Source of the DNA: Pseudomonas fluorescens
GTDB taxonomy: Bacteria; Pseudomonadota; Gammaproteobacteria; Pseudomonadales; Pseudomonadaceae
NCBI RefSeq assembly: GCF_001708445.1
Contig: NZ_CP015637.1
Span: forward strand, 5,085,001-5,149,000
Reading direction: 5' to 3'
DNA: 64,000 nucleotides
The position numbers were made by a program, and so were the translations under genes. Of this stretch, positions 46,143 through 55,085 are shown one piece after another (position 1 is the stretch's first letter; every line of letters begins with the position of its first letter). The notes under the pieces are model-generated. The model was not told where the DNA came from. It was given only the letters and a program-made list of their open reading frames with translations, and did not search any database.

Positions 46143-46988
46143 ATGCATGAGCATCCGTTGCAACGCTTTTTCAAATCCCTGCGCGAGCGTCCGGTGTTTG
46201 CCTGGGAACGCTTCCAGATGCGCGATGTGTTGGTGATCGACCATCCCCTGTGTCAGGCGGTGTTCAGTCGTCAGGGCGCGCAATTGCTGCATTTCCAACC
46301 CCGCGGCCAGAAACCCTGGCTGTGGTGCGCGGCCAAGTGGCCGCAAGTCGGCGCCATCCGTGGTGGTGTGCCCGTGTGCTGGCCGTGGTATGGACGCCAC
46401 CCGAGCGAGAACGCCTGGCCCTCCCATGGCTGGGCGCGGCTGATCGACTGGAAGCTGCTCGACAGCGCCAGCGACGACGACGGCGTACGCCTGCATTGGC
46501 AGTTGCAGTTATGCGACTGGCAGGTCGACCTGCATGCGCACCTGGGCGAGGCCCTGGAACTGCGCCTCAGCACCGAGCACCAGGACGAACTGCCGTGCCA
46601 ACTGAGCCATGCGTTGCATGCCTATTGGCGTATCGGCAACGTCGGTGAGATAGCGCTGTCTGGACTCGATGGGGCCCAAGGCTATGACCAGCTCAACCGC
46701 CAGGTTTGCCAGCAGGAAGGTGAACTACGGGTAGATGGCGGATGCCAGCGGGTGTTCCAGCATGAGGGCGAATTGCACCTCAAGGATCACGCCTGGCAGC
46801 GCGAGTTGTGCATCGACACCGGTGACAGCGCCGACACCGTCGTATGGCATCCCGGCAGCCGGCCGCTATTGGGCGTCAGTTTCAACGAGGCGTCGGGGTT
46901 TGTCTGTGTGGAGTCGGCGATGGCCGGGGCGAGCCTGGCGCCGGGGGAGAGGGCGCATTTGAGTTTGCAGGCCAGGGCTGGCGTTTAG
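46143..46988 (+). CDS. D-hexose-6-phosphate mutarotase (aldose-1-epimerase-like)
   Basis: 281 aa, YeaD-type. The segment GAQLLHFQPRGQKPWLWCAAKWPQ...GGVPVCWPWYGRHP is characteristic, with the catalytic His in SHALHAYWRIGNV and HPGSRPLLGVSFNEASGFVCVESA near the end. It speeds anomer interconversion of glucose-6-phosphate feeding Zwf. A predicted terminator stands between oprB and this gene, so read-through or a local promoter is needed. Confidence 0.88.
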   Translation: MHEHPLQRFFKSLRERPVFAWERFQMRDVLVIDHPLCQAVFSRQGAQLLHFQPRGQKPWLWCAAKWPQVGAIRGGVPVCWPWYGRHPSENAWPSHGWARLIDWKLLDSASDDDGVRLHWQLQLCDWQVDLHAHLGEALELRLSTEHQDELPCQLSHALHAYWRIGNVGEIALSGLDGAQGYDQLNRQVCQQEGELRVDGGCQRVFQHEGELHLKDHAWQRELCIDTGDSADTVVWHPGSRPLLGVSFNEASGFVCVESAMAGASLAPGERAHLSLQARAGV

Positions 46989-47001
46989 CGGTGTTGCGGG
47001 T

Positions 47002-47095
47002 GGCCTTATCGGGGGCAAGCCCCCTCCCACAATTGACCGGGTTTCAACAGGGGAATGCAGTCGAATGTGGGAGGGGGCTTGCCCCCGATAAGGCC
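47002..47095. repeat. REPIN (GGGGGCTTGCCCCC family)
   Basis: GGCCTTATCGGGGGCAAGCC ... GGGGGCTTGCCCCCGATAAGGCC, between the convergent mutarotase and hexR genes. Confidence 0.9.
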
Positions 47096-47119
47096 AGTAC
47101 AGCCAACACAAAGGCAGGC

Positions 47120-47989
47120 CTAGTTGAACTCATCCCCCACCGGATACCGGCTGTCGTTCAAGCTCTCTTTGATCTTGCGCAAATGCGGCTGGAAATCCAC
47201 GCCACGGCGCAAGGTCATGCCGGTCGCCAGCACATCCAGTACCGTCAGTTGGATGATCCGCGAGGTCATCGGCATATAGATGTCGGTGTCTTCCGGCAGC
47301 GGAATGTTCAGGCTTACCGTACTGGCCTTGGCCAGCGGCGAGTTTTCGGCGGTCACACCCAGCACCGACGCGCCATTTCCCCGGGCGATGCGCGCCACTT
47401 CCACCAATTCGCGGGTGCGCCCGGTGTAGGAGATGATCACAAACAGCTCGCCCGTATGCGCCACTGACGCGATCATGCGCTGCATCAGCACGTCGGCATG
47501 GGCGGTCACCGCCAGGTTGAAGCGGAAGAACTTGTGCAGCGCATCCATGGCCACCGGCGCCGACGCGCCGAGGCCGAAGAAGTGGATCTGCCGGGCCTGG
47601 ATCAGCAAATCCACGGCCTTGCTGATCAAGGCCGGGTCCAGGGCCTGGCAGGCGGCGTCCAGCGAGGCAATCGCGCTGCCAAAGATCTTCTGTGTATAGG
47701 CCTCAGGGTTATCATCGGCCTCCACGGCGCGGCTGACGTACGCTGCGCCACTGGCCAGGCTTTGCGCCAACTGCAATTTAAGTTCAGGGTAACCGCTGAC
47801 GCCGAACGAACGGCAGAAACGGTTGACCGTCGGTTCACTGACCGAGGCGGCTTGGGCGAGGGCTGCGATCGAGAAGCGGGTCGCCTGCTGCGGGTTGAGC
47901 AGGATGACCTCGGCGACTTTTTTCTCAGCCTTGTTCAGTTCTTCGAGGCGGTTCCGGATCTGTTCCAGAAGATTTCGCACGCGGTCCAT
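47120..47989 (-). CDS. hexR: HexR, RpiR-family repressor of hexose metabolism
   Basis: 289 aa. N-terminal RpiR HTH ([44 protein letters not shown]) and C-terminal SIS sugar-phosphate domain ([57 protein letters not shown]). In Pseudomonas HexR binds KDPG and represses zwf-pgl-eda, edd-glk and gap. It is divergent from zwf with a HexR-type box between. Confidence 0.95.
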   Translation of the reverse strand: MDRVRNLLEQIRNRLEELNKAEKKVAEVILLNPQQATRFSIAALAQAASVSEPTVNRFCRSFGVSGYPELKLQLAQSLASGAAYVSRAVEADDNPEAYTQKIFGSAIASLDAACQALDPALISKAVDLLIQARQIHFFGLGASAPVAMDALHKFFRFNLAVTAHADVLMQRMIASVAHTGELFVIISYTGRTRELVEVARIARGNGASVLGVTAENSPLAKASTVSLNIPLPEDTDIYMPMTSRIIQLTVLDVLATGMTLRRGVDFQPHLRKIKESLNDSRYPVGDEFN

Positions 47990-48118
47990 TCAGTCTTTCC
48001 TTCGGGCGACGATGCAAATAAAGGGCGGCAACTCACCGACGAGTAGCCCTTTGCGGTGGCCTATCCTACTGAGGGTAGCTGAACACCACCACTCGGAATG
48101 CGTATTTCGGGAAAATGT

Positions 48119-48134
48119 TGTGGTTATTACTACA
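48119..48134. promoter_or_regulatory. HexR-type operator between hexR and zwf
   Basis: TGTGGTTATTACTACA, an imperfect palindrome (arms TGTGGT/ACTACA). HexR sites in gammaproteobacteria are TGTAnT/AnTACA-type palindromes. It lies 66 bp before zwf. Confidence 0.7.
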
Positions 48135-48199
48135 TTTTTCCTTGAGTGATGCCTTGAAAAAAGGTATTTGTAGCTTAACTTGATAAAAGAACAAACATC

Positions 48200-49666
48200 A
48201 TGCCTTCGATAACCGTAGAACCCTGCACCTTTGCCCTGTTTGGCGCCTTGGGTGATCTGGCGCTGCGCAAGTTATTTCCTGCCCTCTATCAACTCGATGG
48301 CGCCGGGCTGCTGCACGACAACACGCGCATCCTGGCCCTGGCCCGTGAAGCCGGTTCCGAGCAACAGCACCTGGCCCATATCGAAAAAGAACTGCGCAAG
48401 TACGTCGGCAAGGAACTGGACGAGAGCGTCGCCCAGCGTTTCCTCGCGCGGTTGACCTATGTTCACGTCGACTTCATGAAAGCCGACGATTACGTGGCCC
48501 TGGCTGAAATCGCCGGCACCGAGCAACGCCTGATTGCCTACTTTGCCACGCCGGCTGCGGTGTACGGCGCGATTTGCGAGAACCTGTCCAAGGTCGGTCT
48601 GGCGGAAAATACCCGGGTGGTGCTGGAAAAACCCATCGGTTCGGACCTGGAATCCTCGCGTAAGGTCAACGACGCCGTGGCGCAGTTTTTCCCGGAAAAC
48701 CGCACCTACCGTATCGATCACTACCTGGGCAAGGAAACTGTCCAGAACCTGATCGCCCTGCGTTTCGCCAACAGCCTGTTCGAAACCCAGTGGAACCAGA
48801 ACTACATTTCCCACGTGGAAATCACCGTGGCCGAGCAGGTCGGGATCGAAGGCCGTTGGGGTTACTTCGACAAGGCCGGCCAACTGCGCGACATGATCCA
48901 GAACCACCTGTTGCAGCTGCTGTGCCTGATTGCCATGGACCCGCCCGCCGACCTGTCCGCCGACAGTATCCGCGACGAGAAGGTCAAGGTGCTCAAGGCG
49001 CTGGCACCGATCAGCCCGGATGGCCTGACTACCCAGGTGGTCCGCGGCCAGTACATCGCTGGCTACAGCGCTGGCAAGCCGGTGCCGGGTTACCTGGAAG
49101 AAGAGAACTCCAACACCCAGAGCGACACCGAGACCTTCGTTGCCCTGCGCGCCGATATCCGTAACTGGCGGTGGGCCGGGGTGCCGTTCTACCTGCGTAC
49201 CGGCAAGCGCATGCCGCAAAAGCTGTCGCAGATCGTGATCCACTTCAAGGAACCGTCCCACTATATCTTCGCCCCTGAGCAGCGCCTGCAGATCAGCAAC
49301 AAGCTGATCATTCGCCTGCAACCGGACGAAGGGATCTCCTTGCGGGTGATGACCAAGGAGCAGGGCCTGGACAAGGGCATGCAACTGCGCAGCGGCCCTC
49401 TGCAACTGAATTTTTCCGACACTTACCGCAGCGCCCGTATCCCGGATGCCTACGAGCGGTTGTTACTGGAAGTGATGCGCGGCAATCAGAACCTGTTTGT
49501 TCGCAAAGATGAAATCGAAGCCGCGTGGAAGTGGTGTGACCAGTTGATCGCCGGGTGGAAGAAGTCCGGCGATGCGCCCAAGCCGTACGCGGCGGGGTCC
49601 TGGGGGCCGATGAGCTCGATTGCACTGATCACGCGGGATGGGAGGTCATGGTATGGCGATATCTGA
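48200..49666 (+). CDS. zwf: Glucose-6-phosphate 1-dehydrogenase
   Basis: 488 aa. N-terminal dinucleotide site [19 protein letters not shown], active-site [14 protein letters not shown], and the conserved [15 protein letters not shown] and [11 protein letters not shown]. It oxidises glucose-6-phosphate to 6-phosphogluconolactone, the entry to the Entner-Doudoroff and pentose phosphate routes. The first position of the fingerprint is FGALGD rather than GASGD, a usual Zwf variant. It overlaps pgl by 14 bp. Confidence 0.97.
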   Translation: MPSITVEPCTFALFGALGDLALRKLFPALYQLDGAGLLHDNTRILALAREAGSEQQHLAHIEKELRKYVGKELDESVAQRFLARLTYVHVDFMKADDYVALAEIAGTEQRLIAYFATPAAVYGAICENLSKVGLAENTRVVLEKPIGSDLESSRKVNDAVAQFFPENRTYRIDHYLGKETVQNLIALRFANSLFETQWNQNYISHVEITVAEQVGIEGRWGYFDKAGQLRDMIQNHLLQLLCLIAMDPPADLSADSIRDEKVKVLKALAPISPDGLTTQVVRGQYIAGYSAGKPVPGYLEEENSNTQSDTETFVALRADIRNWRWAGVPFYLRTGKRMPQKLSQIVIHFKEPSHYIFAPEQRLQISNKLIIRLQPDEGISLRVMTKEQGLDKGMQLRSGPLQLNFSDTYRSARIPDAYERLLLEVMRGNQNLFVRKDEIEAAWKWCDQLIAGWKKSGDAPKPYAAGSWGPMSSIALITRDGRSWYGDI

Positions 49667-50366
49667 ATTGAAACTGCCTCAGGGCGTCACTGCCCATGAG
49701 TACCGTACGCCCGCGCTGCTGGCGGACGGCCTGGCCAATGACGTGGCCGAACAACTGCGCGCGGCCATCAGTGCCCGTGGCGAAGCGACCTTGGTGGTGT
49801 CCGGTGGCCGTAGCCCCGTGGCGTTTTTCCAGAACCTGGCCAAGCAGGGCCTGGACTGGTCCAAGGTCACCATCACCCTGGCCGACGAGCGTTGGGTGCC
49901 GGTGGAACATGCCGACAGCAATGCCGGTTTGTTGAAGCAGCACCTGTTGCAAGGCCCGGCAGCCAAGGCCAAGTTCCTCAGCCTGTACAGCGCTGCCGCC
50001 AACCTTGAAGACGCTGCCCGGCAGGCCGATCGCCTGCTGGCCGAACTGCCAGCCATTGATGTGCTGGTATTGGGCATGGGTGATGACGGCCACACCGCAT
50101 CGCTGTTTCCCAACAGCCCGAACCTGAGCGAAGCCCTGCAGGCCGACGGTATCCGCCGTTGCTGGCCGATGCTGGCGCCGACCGTGCCGCACCAGCGCCT
50201 GACCATGAGTCGCGCGCTGCTGGCCACGGCCAACTACACCGTGCTGTCGATCTCCGGCAGTTCGAAATTGACCACCTTGAGCGCCGCGCTGGCCAGTGAC
50301 GACGTTGCTGCCATGCCGATTCGCGCGTTTTTGCAACCTACTTTAGAGATTTACTGGTGCCCATGA
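49653..50366 (+). CDS. pgl: 6-phosphogluconolactonase
   Basis: 237 aa from ATG 49653 (GGGAGG 8 nt upstream, inside the zwf 3' end). NagB/DevB-type: [46 protein letters not shown], and [17 protein letters not shown]. It hydrolyses the lactone made by Zwf. Confidence 0.95.
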   Translation: MAISELKLPQGVTAHEYRTPALLADGLANDVAEQLRAAISARGEATLVVSGGRSPVAFFQNLAKQGLDWSKVTITLADERWVPVEHADSNAGLLKQHLLQGPAAKAKFLSLYSAAANLEDAARQADRLLAELPAIDVLVLGMGDDGHTASLFPNSPNLSEALQADGIRRCWPMLAPTVPHQRLTMSRALLATANYTVLSISGSSKLTTLSAALASDDVAAMPIRAFLQPTLEIYWCP

Positions 50367-50383
50367 GCCAAGGATCAGCCGCT

Positions 50384-51049
50384 ATGAAAAGCCCTCAACC
50401 GACCGTGTCCATGGCGGATAAAGTTGCCCTGATCGACAGCCTCTGCGCCAAGGCGCGGATCCTGCCCGTGATTACCATTGCCCGCGAACAGGACATCCTG
50501 CCCCTGGCCGATGCCCTGGCCGCCGGTGGTTTGACCGCATTGGAAGTGACCCTGCGTTCGGAGTTCGGCCTCAAGGCCATCCAGGTCCTGCGCGAGCAGC
50601 GCCCTGAGCTGTGCACCGGCGCCGGCACCGTACTCGACCGCCACATGCTTGAAGCGGCCGAAGTGGCAGGCTCGCAGTTTATCGTCACCCCTGGCATTAC
50701 CCGCGACCTGCTGGAAGCCTCGGTGCACAGCCCGATTCCGCTGCTGCCCGGCATCAGCAATGCCTCGGGCATCATGGAAGGCTATGGCCTGGGCTATCGT
50801 CGCTTCAAGCTGTTCCCGGCCGAAGTCAGTGGCGGTGTAGCGGCCATCAAGGCCCTGGGCGGCCCGTTCGGCGAAGTGAAATTCTGCCCGACCGGCGGGG
50901 TTGGCCCGGCCAACATCAAGAGCTACATGGCGTTGAAAAACGTGATGTGCGTGGGCGGTAGCTGGATGCTTGACCCGGAGTGGGTAAAGAACGGCGACTG
51001 GGCGCGTATCCAGGAAGTCACCGCCGAGGCGCTGGCGCTGCTGGACTGA
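50384..51049 (+). CDS. eda: KDPG/KHG aldolase
   Basis: 221 aa from ATG 50384 (AAGGA 9 nt upstream); an upstream in-frame ATG at 50363 is possible. Class I aldolase motifs: ILPVITI, GGLTALEVTLRS, LCTGAGTVLD, FIVTPGI and the Schiff-base lysine in FKLFPAEVSGG, then FCPTGGV. It cleaves KDPG to pyruvate and glyceraldehyde-3-phosphate. The zwf-pgl-eda operon ends here with a terminator. Confidence 0.97.
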   Translation: MKSPQPTVSMADKVALIDSLCAKARILPVITIAREQDILPLADALAAGGLTALEVTLRSEFGLKAIQVLREQRPELCTGAGTVLDRHMLEAAEVAGSQFIVTPGITRDLLEASVHSPIPLLPGISNASGIMEGYGLGYRRFKLFPAEVSGGVAAIKALGGPFGEVKFCPTGGVGPANIKSYMALKNVMCVGGSWMLDPEWVKNGDWARIQEVTAEALALLD

Positions 51050-51092
51050 TCTGATTTACCGAATCGTTGTTGCTGTGCTTGACGGCATTTTT

Positions 51093-51126
51093 GCGGTGCA
51101 CTTGGTCGGTGTACCGCTTTTTTTTG
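51093..51126 (+). terminator. Terminator of zwf-pgl-eda
   Basis: GCGGTGCAC / GTGTACCGC stem (one wobble) with T-run, 43 bp after eda. Confidence 0.88.
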
Positions 51127-51155
51127 CCTGCAAAAAACTGAGCCCTCTCCCACGT

Positions 51156-52331
51156 TTAATCGCTGCTTAGCTCGGTAATGGCGTTGACCAGCACATCGAT
51201 GTCCGCCGCTGACGTCAGCAACCCTGGCGTCACCCGAATGCAGGTACCGAACGACGCTCCGACACGCGTGGTGGTGAACAGGTTGAAGTCCTTGAGCAAC
51301 CGGTCCGCCATGACCTGCTGATCCCGGCCAATGAACTTGAATGCCGTAATCCCGCAATACAGCCGTGGATCGTCCGGCGTCAGTACCTCGATGCCCGGCA
51401 ACGGCCGTACCCGGCTCACCCACAAATCCCTCAGGTAATTGACCCGGGCGCCCTTGGCTTTCGCGCCGCCCATTGCGCGATGCTCTTCAAACACCAGGGG
51501 CAAGGTCATCAGTGCCGGAAAGTTTGGCGTGCTGTACGACGTACGTGCACGAACGTCGGTGGCGGGGTAGTGGAACTCGCCCATGTCCGGATCTATGTCA
51601 GCCAGGCGTTCGGGGGCGATATAGAGAAACCCCAGGGTCAGCGGCGCGCCGATCCATTTGTGCAGGTTGAAGCCGGCGAACTGAATGCCCAGCTCGGCGA
51701 GGTTGAACTCGATCTGGCCCAGTGCATGAGCGCCGTCGAGGATCACGTCGATGTCATGCTCACGTGCAGCCCTGGCGATGGCCTCGACAGGCATCACCAG
51801 GCCGGTGCGATGGGTCACGTGGGTCAGCGCCATCAGCTTGAGGCGCGGGTAGCGCTCGAACGCATCACGATAGGTCTGCACCAAACTGTCGAAACTGGCC
51901 GGATGAGCGTGGGACATTTCGATCACCTCCACCCCTCTGTAGCCGGCCAGCCAGCGCATGGCGCCTTTCACTGTGTCGTACTCCAGATCGCTGATCAGCA
52001 CCTGGTCGCCCGGTTGCAGGCGGTTGTAGTTGCGGATCAACGACTGCAACGCTTCGGTGGCATTGCGGGTGAATGTGACGGCTTCGGGGTCGGCATCGAT
52101 CAGCTCGGCCAGTTGGCGGCGGATCGTCTCGTTCTCGCCCTGCTCGAAACGCTGGCGCACATGCACCGCGTTACTGCGGTTGATAAACGCCACGTGCTCC
52201 AGGTACTGCGCTTGCACCGCGTGGCTCATGCGCCCGAAGTAGCCGTTTTCCAGGTTGATCGGGCCTGGCTCCAGGGCATAGCGCTGGGCGATGGCCAGCC
52301 AGTGGGTTTCGTTATCTGCATTCCGTGGCAT
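51156..52331 (-). CDS. Class V aminotransferase-family PLP enzyme
   Basis: 391 aa. PLP lysine in FAGFNLHKWIGAPLTLGFLY (about residue 225), Asp in VDVILDGAHALGQIEFNL, and TRNATEALQSLIRNY binding the phosphate. This is the isopenicillin-N-epimerase-like branch of class V, which includes epimerases, desulfurases and lyases. No signal peptide is seen. Substrate unknown; the DUF3820 gene lies 11 bp upstream on the same strand. Confidence 0.85.
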   Translation of the reverse strand: MPRNADNETHWLAIAQRYALEPGPINLENGYFGRMSHAVQAQYLEHVAFINRSNAVHVRQRFEQGENETIRRQLAELIDADPEAVTFTRNATEALQSLIRNYNRLQPGDQVLISDLEYDTVKGAMRWLAGYRGVEVIEMSHAHPASFDSLVQTYRDAFERYPRLKLMALTHVTHRTGLVMPVEAIARAAREHDIDVILDGAHALGQIEFNLAELGIQFAGFNLHKWIGAPLTLGFLYIAPERLADIDPDMGEFHYPATDVRARTSYSTPNFPALMTLPLVFEEHRAMGGAKAKGARVNYLRDLWVSRVRPLPGIEVLTPDDPRLYCGITAFKFIGRDQQVMADRLLKDFNLFTTTRVGASFGTCIRVTPGLLTSAADIDVLVNAITELSSD

Positions 52332-52342
52332 GGCATAGGTTC

Positions 52343-52579
52343 CTAATGACGAGGGGCGGGTTTGCCGTGTTTGGCGCGCAGCGGTTCCAGCAGTTCGGAC
52401 AAGCCGTTGTGGTCGATCTCCTGCATCAGGGCCAGCAGGCCGCCGAGTTCGCCGTGGGGGAAACCTTCACGGGCAAACCAGTTCAGGTACGGGCCGGGCA
52501 GGTCCGCGATGATGCGTCCCTTGTACTTGCCGAAGGGCATTTCGCGGGTGATCAGCAGTTCGAGTTTTTCGGGATTCAT
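52343..52579 (-). CDS. DUF3820 family small protein
   Basis: 78 aa: MPFGKYKGRIIADLPGPYLNWFAREGFPHGELGGLLALMQEIDHNGLSELL. The MPFGKYKG and YLNWF motifs are DUF3820 hallmarks. Function unknown. Probably co-transcribed with the downstream aminotransferase gene. Confidence 0.88.
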   Translation of the reverse strand: MNPEKLELLITREMPFGKYKGRIIADLPGPYLNWFAREGFPHGELGGLLALMQEIDHNGLSELLEPLRAKHGKPAPRH

Positions 52580-52786
52580 GAAGGCTCAGGCGTTTGCGTC
52601 GAGACCTTGGAAAATACAGGCATTCTGCATGAAGGCCAAATGACAGATCATGCAAATAACGTACATACAGATGGTTCAAATATTTTTAAGTTGTTGAAAA
52701 TAAACATAAAAGTATTTTCTAAAAAACTGGCACGGGCGCTGCAATCACTAAGGCAACCCTTCTTCACCTGCCTAAGGAATTGAAAA

Positions 52787-53254
52787 ATGACCGACATCAA
52801 CAAAGAATCCATCTCCGTACTCAACGACCTGATCGAGACCAGCATCGACGGCCAGAAAGGCTTCAAGGAATGCGCTGAAGATATCAAGCACCCAGAACTC
52901 AAGGCTCTGTTTGCCAAGCGCTCCGCTGACTGCGCCACTGCCGCCGCCGAACTGAAGACGGCCGTGCGTGCCCTGGGCGGTGACCCAGAAGATTCCGGCA
53001 GCGTTGCCGGTGCCCTGCACCGTGGCTGGGTCGACGTGAAGTCGATGGTGACCGGTAAAGATGAAGAGGCTGTGCTGAACGAAGCCGAGCGCGGTGAAGA
53101 CCACGCACTGAAGGCTTACAAAGAAGCTATCGAGAAGATCAACAAGCACAACTTGCTGGGCATTCGTGACTTGGTTGAACGTCAGTTCCACGGCGTGCAA
53201 CGTAACCACGACCAGGTGAAAGCTCTGCGTAACCAGGCTCGCGCTCAGTCGTAA
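52787..53254 (+). CDS. PA2169-family four-helix-bundle protein (DUF2383)
   Basis: 155 aa, all helical (SVLNDLIETSIDGQKGFKECAEDIKHPELKALFAKRSADCATAAAELKTAVRALGG). This matches the PA2169-type ferritin-like group, in which E...H pairs could bind metal (EDHALKAYKEAI, VQRNHDQVKALR). Such proteins are often stress-induced in Pseudomonas. AAGGAATTGAAAA precedes the ATG. Confidence 0.88.
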   Translation: MTDINKESISVLNDLIETSIDGQKGFKECAEDIKHPELKALFAKRSADCATAAAELKTAVRALGGDPEDSGSVAGALHRGWVDVKSMVTGKDEEAVLNEAERGEDHALKAYKEAIEKINKHNLLGIRDLVERQFHGVQRNHDQVKALRNQARAQS

Positions 53255-53269
53255 GCCCTGCGCTGTAAC

Positions 53270-53363
53270 AATTGTGGGAGGGGGCTTGCTCCCGATAGCG
53301 GAAGATCAGTCGATATTTCAATGACTGATCCTCCACTATCGGGAGCAAGCCCTCTCCCACATT
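53270..53363. repeat. REPIN (GGGGGCTTGCTCCC family)
   Basis: TTGTGGGAGGGGGCTTGCTC ... GAGCAAGCCCTCTCCCACA with inner CGATAGCGG/CCACTATCG and ATCAGTC/GACTGAT arms. Confidence 0.9.
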
Positions 53364-53390
53364 TGCATTGTGCTGACTCTGAAATGGCTA

Positions 53391-53861
53391 TCAGCCGATG
53401 CTGATCGGCGGCAGTGCGGTCAAGGTGACTACCTGCTGCTTGCGCGGTGCGAGGATTTCGGCTTCGCCATCCACCACCAGCTCATCACGCTGGTTGAACA
53501 CACGGGTGGCAATGCGTACGCGGAACTTAGGCAGCTTCTCGAGGATTTCCAGACGCACGGTCAGGGTATCGCCGATTTTCACCGGCTTCTGGAAGGTCAT
53601 CTGCTGGCCGATATAGATCGTGCCCGGCCCAGGCAGCTCGCAGGCCACCGCCGCACTGATCAGCGCTCCGCTGAACATGCCGTGAGCGATACGCTCCTTG
53701 AACATGGTCGCCTTGGCGTATTCGGCATCCAGGTGCACCGGGTTGTGGTCGCCCGACATCGCGGCGAACAGTTGGATGTCGCGCTCTTCGACGGTCTTGC
53801 TGTAGCTGGCGGTCTGGCCAACTTCGAGGGCTTCGTACGGGGTGTTGGTTACCTGGGTCAT
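53391..53861 (-). CDS. MaoC-family (R)-specific enoyl-CoA hydratase (PhaJ-like)
   Basis: 156 aa hot-dog protein. Hydratase motif with catalytic Asp and His in FAAMSGDHNPVHLDAEYAKATMFKERIAHGMFSGAL. The short single-domain form fits PhaJ enzymes that take enoyl-CoA from beta-oxidation to (R)-3-hydroxyacyl-CoA. Its position with a lipase-like gene and tandem fadD genes matches P. aeruginosa PA3302-PA3299. Confidence 0.87.
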   Translation of the reverse strand: MTQVTNTPYEALEVGQTASYSKTVEERDIQLFAAMSGDHNPVHLDAEYAKATMFKERIAHGMFSGALISAAVACELPGPGTIYIGQQMTFQKPVKIGDTLTVRLEILEKLPKFRVRIATRVFNQRDELVVDGEAEILAPRKQQVVTLTALPPISIG

Positions 53862-53918
53862 CTAAAGGTGCATCCTGTGGCTAATCGATAATTTAAGCGG
53901 ATGATTTTAAAGGAAAAA

Positions 53919-54863
53919 TTATTCGCAGCGGGCTGGCCTGCGCAAACTCAAGGCCTGGTCGAGCCACGTCAGCACATCCGCTGTGACTTCGTCGCGATTG
54001 GTTTCGTTGAACACTTCGTGACGCGCCTGTGGGTAGATAGTCAGTTGCAGGTTCCGGCAGCCGGCCTCGCGCAATGCGTTGGCCAGGCTTTTGAGACGCT
54101 TGCCTTCACTCACCGGATCACATTCGCCGCCCATCACCAGGATCGGCAGGCCGGGATCGATCTGCGCGAGATTGGACGCTTTGCTGATTTGCTGCAAGCC
54201 ACCCAGCAGGTCGATCCACAGTTGGTTGGTGCAGCGGAAACCACAGAGCGGGTCATGGATGTACTTGTCGACCTCAACCGGGTCGCGACTGAGCCAGTCG
54301 AAACCGGTGCGATTGGGTTTGAACGCCTTGTTGAACGATCCGAATGACAGGAATTCAATCAATGCACTGCGCCCGCGCGGGCCCTGGCGCAGGCGTTCGG
54401 CGCGGGCGATGATTCGCGCTGCGCGATACAGCGCCACCGGCTGGAAATTCGAACCGCTGAGGATCGCACCGTCCAGGCTGGCGCTGTGGTGCAGCAGGTA
54501 GGCCTGGGCGATGTAGCTGCCCATGCTGTGCCCCAGCAAAATGATCGGAAGGCCCGGCTGGTGCTGGCCGATATGCTGATTGAGACTGGCCAGGTCACCC
54601 ACCACCTTGTTCCAGCCGTCCTGCTCGGCGAACAACCCTAGCGTACCTTCGTCAGCGGTGCGGCCATGGCCGCGCTGGTCCAGCGCATACAGGCCGTAGC
54701 CGGCGCCGCACAAGGCCTGGGCCAGGGGCGCGTAGCGACCACTGTGCTCGGCCATGCCATGGGACAGCATCACCAGGGCCTTGGGCGTGCCGTCGGGCAG
54801 CCACTGGTTGACGTACAGGCGGCTGCGGTCATTCGCGGTCAGCCAGAAGGTGGTGTGGTTCAT
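53919..54863 (-). CDS. Alpha/beta hydrolase, lysophospholipase/monoacylglycerol-lipase-like
   Basis: 314 aa. Serine hydrolase motif GHSMGS with the nucleophile near residue 115, oxyanion HGMAEHSGRYAPLAQALCGAGYGLYALDQRGHGRT, Asp in GECDPVSEG, and His in YPQARHEVFNE. This is the Hydrolase_4 family. It probably frees fatty acids for the neighbouring acyl-CoA ligases. No signal peptide. Confidence 0.88.
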   Translation of the reverse strand: MNHTTFWLTANDRSRLYVNQWLPDGTPKALVMLSHGMAEHSGRYAPLAQALCGAGYGLYALDQRGHGRTADEGTLGLFAEQDGWNKVVGDLASLNQHIGQHQPGLPIILLGHSMGSYIAQAYLLHHSASLDGAILSGSNFQPVALYRAARIIARAERLRQGPRGRSALIEFLSFGSFNKAFKPNRTGFDWLSRDPVEVDKYIHDPLCGFRCTNQLWIDLLGGLQQISKASNLAQIDPGLPILVMGGECDPVSEGKRLKSLANALREAGCRNLQLTIYPQARHEVFNETNRDEVTADVLTWLDQALSLRRPARCE

Positions 54864-55085
54864 GGCGGTTCCTTTGCTCAGGGTCGTTGCAGTGTATAGC
54901 TCATCCCGAGGGTTGCGGCTGATCTGTGCAAGCCCTTGTAGGAAGATTCACGCAATTAATGAAGCTCAGTTCTGTATTTGCCTGTTTGGCCATTACTGCT
55001 AACGTCCCCAAAGCTCCGCTTTCTATAGCAGCACGCTTTTTATAGCTGCAGCGGCCGGACACACTCAGGTAAGAGGACAAGAATA

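Noticed and set aside
44735..46174. 479-codon open frame opposite oprB
   Set aside because: Antisense to a full-length porin with signal peptide; composition is that of a shadow frame.
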